Origin: Actinomycetota bacterium | Lineage (GTDB): Bacteria > Actinomycetota > Actinomycetes > Mycobacteriales > Micromonosporaceae | NCBI GenBank assembly: GCA_005885115.1 | Contig: VAXX01000402.1 | Location: 1-11,999, forward strand | Length of the DNA stretch: 11,999 bases | Direction: 5' to 3' | Shown: piece after piece, positions 8,129 to 11,999 of the stretch | How positions within the stretch are numbered: position 1 is the stretch's first letter | How the letters are laid out: every line of letters begins with the position of its first letter | Made by a program: the position numbers and the translations under genes | The notes under the pieces: generated by a model | Databases searched by the model: none | Told to the model about the DNA's origin: nothing | What the model saw: the letters and a program-made list of their open reading frames with translations, nothing else

Positions 8129-8166
8129 ACCTCGCCCGCCACCGTCGAGACGGTGGCGGGCGAGGT
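8129..8166. terminator. Bidirectional intrinsic-type terminator hairpin between esx and mycP
   Basis: A perfect 18-bp inverted repeat: arms 8129-8146 and 8149-8166 around the dinucleotide GA, so the real loop is probably 4-6 bases. The arms are G+C-rich (ACCTCGCCCGCCACCGTC). Only TGTTT follows on the plus side, so it lacks a long U tract, as is common for actinobacterial terminators. It lies 15 bases after the second esx stop and 3 bases beyond the convergent mycosin stop, serving both transcripts. Confidence 0.82.
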
Positions 8167-8169
8167 GTT

Positions 8170-9333
8170 TCAGCGCCGGGTTAGCTCGCGGTCCAGGGCG
8201 GCGCCGGGCCGCCAGCCGCGGGCCCGGCCGCGGCGCAGCACCGGGCGCACCAGCAGCAGCAGACCGGCCAGCAGGATCCCGGCGGGCGCGATCCAGGCGG
8301 CGGCACGTTTGGCGCCGGCCAGCGGATCGGTGGCCGGGTGTTGCGGGGGTACCGGCGGCGGAGCCGCCAACCGCACGTCGGCGCGCGGATCCAGGATGGT
8401 GCCCAGCGCCCGGTACGGGTTGACCACGCCGTACCCGACCTGAGGGTTGTACCCGTCCGGGGGTGCGTCGGCGGTCAGTTCGATCCGTCGGCGGATCTGG
8501 GCGACCGTGGCGGTGGGCAGGTACGCGCGCAGCAGCGCGGCCACCCCCGACACGTACGCGGCGGCGAAGCTGGTCCCGCCGGCCTCGTCGGTCCCGTACC
8601 CGGCCCCCTGCGGCGCCGGCCCTTCGATCTTGACCCCGGGCGCGGCGACATCCACATAGGTGCCGCTGACCGAGGAGTCGGCGTGGGTACCGTCCTCGTT
8701 GATCCCGGCCACCGCGATCACCCCGTCGTACGCGGCCGGGTACACCGGTTGGCCGGCCGTCACCGAGCCGACGTTGCCCGCCGCGGCGACCACCACGACG
8801 TTGTGGCTCAGCGCGTAGGTGATGGACTGCGCCAGGTACTCGGTCGGGTCGGTGTGCAACGACAGGTTGATCACGCCGGCCCCGTGGTCGACCGCGTACC
8901 GGACCCCATCGCCGATCCGTTTGGGCATCTCCGGGTCATTGGACGCGTTCTGGTCCGGGAGCACCCGGATCGGCATGATCTTGGCGTCCGGCGCGACCCC
9001 GTAGAACGTGGACTCCGCGGTGTGGACCCGGCCCGCGATGATCGCCGCGACCAGCGTGCCGTGGGTGTTGTCGCAGCCCGCCTTGGGGTTGGCCGGCACC
9101 ATGTTGACCCCGGGGAGCAACTGGCCGGCGAGCTTCGGGTGGGTGCCGGAGATGCCCGAGTCGATGACCGCGACGACCACCCCGCTGCCGGTGCTCATCG
9201 GCCACGCCAGCTCCGGCTGGAGCCGGTGCAGCGGCCACGGCACGTGGTCGAGGGTCTCGGTGCGCTTGTCGCCGCACTCGATGCCGGCCGGAGGGTACCC
9301 GGGCGGGATCCCGCCCGGAGTACCGCAGGTCAC
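8170..9333 (-). CDS. mycP: Mycosin (S8 subtilisin-like T7SS protease), N-terminus apparently missing
   Basis: Mycosins are membrane-anchored subtilases associated with T7SS. All catalytic elements are visible, numbered from GTG 9333: Asp58 in AVIDSG, His91 in NTHGT, oxyanion Asn187 in AAAGN and Ser255 in GGTSFAAA. A C-terminal membrane helix follows at about 346-365 (WIAPAGILLAGLLLLV) with a basic cytoplasmic tail. The mature N-terminus TCGTPGGIPPGYPPAGIECG, with two cysteines, looks normal. However, there is no signal peptide. Upstream in frame there is only GPTASTPFPV and then the shadow of the neighbouring gene, with no ATG/GTG/TTG before the divergent start. No ribosome binding site precedes GTG 9333. 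The true start and export signal seem to be lost or missing from the sequence. It is convergent with the esx operon and divergent from the second mycosin. Confidence 0.85.
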   Translation of the reverse strand: MTCGTPGGIPPGYPPAGIECGDKRTETLDHVPWPLHRLQPELAWPMSTGSGVVVAVIDSGISGTHPKLAGQLLPGVNMVPANPKAGCDNTHGTLVAAIIAGRVHTAESTFYGVAPDAKIMPIRVLPDQNASNDPEMPKRIGDGVRYAVDHGAGVINLSLHTDPTEYLAQSITYALSHNVVVVAAAGNVGSVTAGQPVYPAAYDGVIAVAGINEDGTHADSSVSGTYVDVAAPGVKIEGPAPQGAGYGTDEAGGTSFAAAYVSGVAALLRAYLPTATVAQIRRRIELTADAPPDGYNPQVGYGVVNPYRALGTILDPRADVRLAAPPPVPPQHPATDPLAGAKRAAAWIAPAGILLAGLLLLVRPVLRRGRARGWRPGAALDRELTRR

Positions 9334-9406
9334 CGGGAACGGGGTCGAAGCTGTCGGCCCCAGGCGGTAGGGTCTGCCCGTCGCACCTGGGGAGGGGAGG
9401 CCAGCG
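9334..9406 (+). promoter_or_regulatory. Probable promoter and RBS of the second mycosin operon
   Basis: The 73-base gap between the two mycosins contains TAGGGT at 9368-9373, a good actinobacterial -10 hexamer on the plus strand. GTCGAA (9344-9349) is a weak candidate -35 with an 18-base spacer. GGAGGGGAGG (9391-9400) is a strong ribosome binding site 6 bases ahead of GTG 9407. No corresponding signals are found on the minus strand for the first mycosin, which fits the idea that its 5' end is missing here. Confidence 0.42.
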
Positions 9407-10555
9407 GTGGCTGTCGGTCGGCTCACGGGGGCGGCTGCCCGCGTCCTCGGGTTTCTCGCCGTGCTGGCGACTGTGGCCACCGTGGCGCTGCCCGCGGTAC
9501 CGGCCGCCGCCGAGGACGTACAGGCGTTGCAGTGGCACCTGTCCGCGCTGGACATCGCCGCCGTCCACAAGATCACCACGGGGCAGGGCGTCGTGGTGGC
9601 GGTCCTCGACTCCGGTGTCCAGGCCGACCACCCGGACCTGGCCGGGCAGGTGCTCGACGGCACCGACCTCACCCCCGAGAACCGCACGCACGGTCGCAAC
9701 GACGAGCAGAACCACGGCACCGGGGTGGCCGGGCTGATCGCGGCCAGGGGCGGAGCGGGTCACGCGCTGGGCGTCGCGCCGGGCGTCAAGATCCTGCCGG
9801 TCCAGGTCAACATCGGCCTGCCGCCCAACAACGTGCCCGAGGGCATCCGGTGGGCGGTCGACCACGGCGCGAAGGTCATCAACATCTCCAGCGGCGTACC
9901 CGACGTCACGCCCGAACAGACCGGCGCGGTGGCCTACGCCCTGGCCCACGACGTGGTGGTGGTGGCCGCGGTCGGCAACACCACCGAGGGCGACAGCGGG
10001 GTCCTCTCACCGGCCGCCATCCCCGGTGTGCTCGCGGTGGCCGGCACCGACCGCAGCGGCGCCGGGTGGTCCGGCAGCGTGCAGGGACCGTCCGTGACCA
10101 TCGCCGCGCCCGCCGCCGACGTCGAGACCCTGGCCAGCCACTTCGCCAGCGGCCGGCCGGGCGGGTACATCAAGGTCAGCGGGACCAGTGCCGCCGCGCC
10201 GATCGTGGCCGGAGCCGCCGCACTGGTCCGGGCCCGGTACCCGCAACTGCACGTCGCCGACGTCATCAACCGGCTCATCGTGACCGCCGACGATGCCGGT
10301 GCCCCCGGCCGGGACCCGGTGTACGGGTACGGCCGCCTCAACATCCTCAAGGCGCTGACCGCCGACGTAGCGCCGGTGACCGGCAACCCGCTGACCGCCC
10401 CGTCCAGGCCGGCGGCGGCGAGCGCCCGGAGCGCCGGCCCGGGCACCGGTCTGCTCGTCGCGGCCGGCGTCGGGGTTGTCGTGCTCGTGGTGCTCGTCCT
10501 GGTGCTCGTGCTGGTGCTGCGGCGCGGCCGGCCGTCCGGGGTACCACGGCGGTGA
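9407..10555 (+). CDS. mycP: Second mycosin (S8 subtilisin-like T7SS-associated protease)
   Basis: A 382-aa mycosin with every expected part. There is a signal peptide with hydrophobic core LGFLAVLATVATVALPAVPA (about residues 14-33) and likely cleavage after an AAA/E site. Catalytic Asp68 lies in AVLDSG, His103 in QNHGTG, oxyanion Asn191 in AVGN and Ser261 in SGTSAAAP. A C-terminal membrane anchor of alternating Val/Leu spans about 347-371, with a basic tail RRGRPSGVPRR. GTG 9407 is chosen for its strong SD 6 bases upstream. The protein is clearly divergent from the first mycosin: it lacks the cysteine-containing N-terminal extension and has a shorter catalytic region, so it is not a recent duplicate. 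Its stop overlaps the LCP start (GTGA, 10552-10555), so it is co-translated with a cell-wall gene rather than with T7SS components. Confidence 0.93.
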   Translation: MAVGRLTGAAARVLGFLAVLATVATVALPAVPAAAEDVQALQWHLSALDIAAVHKITTGQGVVVAVLDSGVQADHPDLAGQVLDGTDLTPENRTHGRNDEQNHGTGVAGLIAARGGAGHALGVAPGVKILPVQVNIGLPPNNVPEGIRWAVDHGAKVINISSGVPDVTPEQTGAVAYALAHDVVVVAAVGNTTEGDSGVLSPAAIPGVLAVAGTDRSGAGWSGSVQGPSVTIAAPAADVETLASHFASGRPGGYIKVSGTSAAAPIVAGAAALVRARYPQLHVADVINRLIVTADDAGAPGRDPVYGYGRLNILKALTADVAPVTGNPLTAPSRPAAASARSAGPGTGLLVAAGVGVVVLVVLVLVLVLVLRRGRPSGVPRR

Positions 10556-11760
10556 AACCCGGTTGGGCCACCGAGGACGACGTGGCGCCCGACCCGCCGG
10601 CGGCGGTCGAGCCGGCCTCGTGGGGGCCGGACGACCCGCTGCTGCTGCCCCGGACCGGGCGGCGGACCGTGGCCGCGGAACCGCCGGTCCGGCGGCGCCG
10701 GCTCTGGGCGCGGCTGCTGGTGTTCGCCGGGGTGCTCCTGGTGGTGCTCAGCGCCGGTACCCTCGTCGGAATCAGAGTGCTGCTCGACCGGTACACCGGC
10801 ACGGTCGACCAGCAGCCGATGCTCGGCGGCGCCGCCGCCGTACCCGCCCCGGCCAAGGGCCACGCCGCGTTGGACGGGCCGCTGAACCTGCTCCTGGTCG
10901 GGGTGGACGAGCGGACCGCGTACGACGACCCGGGCGGCACCCGGGCCGACTCGATCATCGTGCTGCACGTCGACGCCGAGCACCGGCACGGATACCTGCT
11001 GTCGGTGCCCCGGGACACGCTGGTCGCGATCCCGCCGTTCCCCAAGACCCGCTTCGCCGGCACCCACGAGAAGATCAACGCCGCGTTCGAGTACGGCAGC
11101 GACAACGGCGGCGGCCGGGCCGGGGGCTTCGAGCTGCTCGCCACGACCGTGCACAACGTCACCGGGATGAGCTTCAACGCCGGGGCGATCGTCAACTTCG
11201 CCGGCTTCGAGTCGGTCGTCCAGGCGCTGGGCGGGGTGTCCATGTGCATCGACCAGAAGGTCACCTCGATCCACCTCAACACCGAGGGCAAGGACCTGAA
11301 GAAGGGCGGTTCCCCGGCGGTGTACCTGCCCGGCTGCCGGCACCTGGAGCCCTGGCAGGCCCTGGACTACGTACGGCAGCGCCACCTCAAGGGCGGCGAC
11401 TACGACCGGCAGCGGCACCAGCAGCAGTTCCTCAAGGCCATCGCGAAGCAGGCCCTGGCCAACGGGGTGTCCGACCCGGTGGCCCTGGACCACGTGCTGC
11501 TCGCCGCCGGCCGCACCCTGACCGTCGACCCCGGTACCGCCTCGCTGACCGACTGGCTGTTCCTGCTCAAGGGCATCGGCGCGGACGGGCTGACCCTGTT
11601 GCGGACCAACGCCGGCGGATACGACTCGGTGAACTGTCCGGACGGGCACAGCTGCGAGCAGTTGAGCCCGGACAGTCTGCAGATGTTCGCCGCCGCCCGG
11701 GACGACCGGCTGCCCGACTTCATCGCCGCGCACCAGAGCTGGGTGGCGGGGGACACGTGA
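10552..11760 (+). CDS. LytR-CpsA-Psr (LCP) family glycopolymer transferase
   Basis: A 402-aa LCP protein. This family transfers lipid-linked anionic glycopolymers (teichoic acid, capsule or arabinogalactan-type polymers) onto peptidoglycan outside the membrane. A proline- and acid-rich cytoplasmic N-tail (about 1-45) is followed by RRRR and one membrane helix (about 51-77). The LCP domain follows at about 110-300, with the hallmarks LNLLLVGVDER, GTRADSIIVLHVD, LLSVPRDT, KINAAFEYG, a GG-spaced strand VVQALGGVSMCID, and DYVRQRH...DYDRQRHQQQFL. The acidic and arginine residues of the polyprenyl-phosphate site (Arg121, Arg131, Asp133, Arg154 and the Arg cluster 275-288) are present. A short C-terminal region with C637-like spacing is replaced here by two close cysteines (NCPDGHSC). 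There is no separate LytR_C domain. The start GTG 10552 overlaps the mycosin stop, and the stop overlaps the next gene by one base. Confidence 0.93.
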   Translation: MKPGWATEDDVAPDPPAAVEPASWGPDDPLLLPRTGRRTVAAEPPVRRRRLWARLLVFAGVLLVVLSAGTLVGIRVLLDRYTGTVDQQPMLGGAAAVPAPAKGHAALDGPLNLLLVGVDERTAYDDPGGTRADSIIVLHVDAEHRHGYLLSVPRDTLVAIPPFPKTRFAGTHEKINAAFEYGSDNGGGRAGGFELLATTVHNVTGMSFNAGAIVNFAGFESVVQALGGVSMCIDQKVTSIHLNTEGKDLKKGGSPAVYLPGCRHLEPWQALDYVRQRHLKGGDYDRQRHQQQFLKAIAKQALANGVSDPVALDHVLLAAGRTLTVDPGTASLTDWLFLLKGIGADGLTLLRTNAGGYDSVNCPDGHSCEQLSPDSLQMFAAARDDRLPDFIAAHQSWVAGDT

Positions 11761-11999
11761 TGGACGGGGGACGGCGGTTGCGCATCGCGATGGTGGTCGC
11801 CAGCGAGTACGAGTCCGACGCCCGGGTGCGGCGGCAGGCCGAGGCGCTGGCCGAGCGCGGGGACGAGGTGACCGTACTCGCGCTGGACGCCCCGGGTCTG
11901 GAGCGGGAAACGGTCGTGGACGGGGTGCGCGTGGTGCACCTGCCGGTCGCCAAGTACCGGGGCGACTCGACCTCGGCGTACCTGCGCCTGTACGCCGGC
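11760..11999 (+). CDS. GT-B glycosyltransferase, N-terminal part (group 1/GT4-like)
   Basis: The first 80 codons of a glycosyltransferase, cut by the window end. It opens MDGGRRLRIAMVVASEYESD, then ARVRRQAEALAERGDEVTVL and a VDGVRVVHLPV strand. This is the typical first Rossmann strand, Gly/Ser loop and first helix of the acceptor-side GT-B domain in family-4-like enzymes, which have the pattern ...D.RVRR.AEALA..GHEV.VL. The ATG at 11760 overlaps the LCP stop (TGATG); GTG 11757, one codon earlier, is possible. Tight linkage to LCP suggests it builds the polymer that the LCP enzyme attaches. The nucleotide-sugar site lies beyond the window, so donor and product cannot be inferred. Confidence 0.86.
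   Translation, partial: MDGGRRLRIAMVVASEYESDARVRRQAEALAERGDEVTVLALDAPGLERETVVDGVRVVHLPVAKYRGDSTSAYLRLYAG

Noticed and set aside
9334..9720. An extended first mycosin starting at the minus-strand ATG at 9720
   Set aside because: The extra 129 codons are antisense to the catalytic region and signal peptide of the second mycosin and contain no signal-peptide-like core.
8338..10551. A long plus-strand open frame running across the first mycosin and into LCP
   Set aside because: Only the part from 10552 (LCP) is protein-like; the upstream part is antisense to the first mycosin and out of frame with the second.
1..11999. tRNA/rRNA genes, CRISPR arrays, insertion sequences, phage genes
   Set aside because: None seen: no cloverleaf-like segments, no spaced repeats, no transposase or integrase-like translation.

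Overview
The window is high-GC, densely packed actinobacterial DNA. It carries the core of a type VII secretion (ESX/T7SS) locus that runs directly into the start of a cell-surface glycopolymer locus. Its features are the very high G+C, frequent GTG starts, a 1200-1300-residue EccC class ATPase, two mycosins, an LCP-family protein, and codon pairs such as GGT-ACC, CGT-ACC and GTA-CCG. Together these suggest a filamentous actinomycete of the Micromonosporaceae type. That taxonomic placement is inference, not proof.

Layout: the transcription units alternate in direction. (1) 1-166, minus: 5' end of eccB. (2) 286-2150, plus: eccE followed by a translationally coupled 222-aa protein of unknown function. 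(3) 2191-3449, minus: eccD, convergent with unit 2. (4) 3550-8113, plus: eccC followed by two WXG100 (Esx) substrate genes, divergent from eccD and closed by a strong 18-bp hairpin terminator at 8129-8166. (5) 8170-9333, minus: a mycosin protease. (6) 9407 to the window end, plus: a second mycosin, an LCP glycopolymer transferase and the start of a GT-B glycosyltransferase, overlapping head to tail by 1-4 bases.

How the genes fit together: EccB, EccC, EccD and EccE are the four conserved inner-membrane components of the T7SS channel. EccC is the FtsK/SpoIIIE-type motor with three P-loop domains. The Esx pair are the probable heterodimeric substrates, and only the second carries a C-terminal YxxxE secretion signal. 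The mycosins are membrane-anchored subtilisin-like proteases. The second mycosin is coupled to LCP and glycosyltransferase genes, which links the secretion locus to wall-polymer assembly.

The most notable observation is that several T7SS genes look internally deleted as written. eccD loses most of its ubiquitin-like domain and the frame near 3300-3312. eccC loses about 25-30 codons and the frame near 4836-4841, just before the first Walker A motif, and lacks another in-frame block of about 30 codons near 7217 by comparison with the family. The first mycosin has no signal peptide, no in-frame upstream start and no ribosome binding site. The flanking protein sequence is otherwise well conserved. 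Either several short segments are missing from the assembly (high-GC drop-out) or the locus is freshly inactivated. The sequence alone cannot decide. I saw no tRNA, rRNA, CRISPR array, insertion sequence or phage gene.
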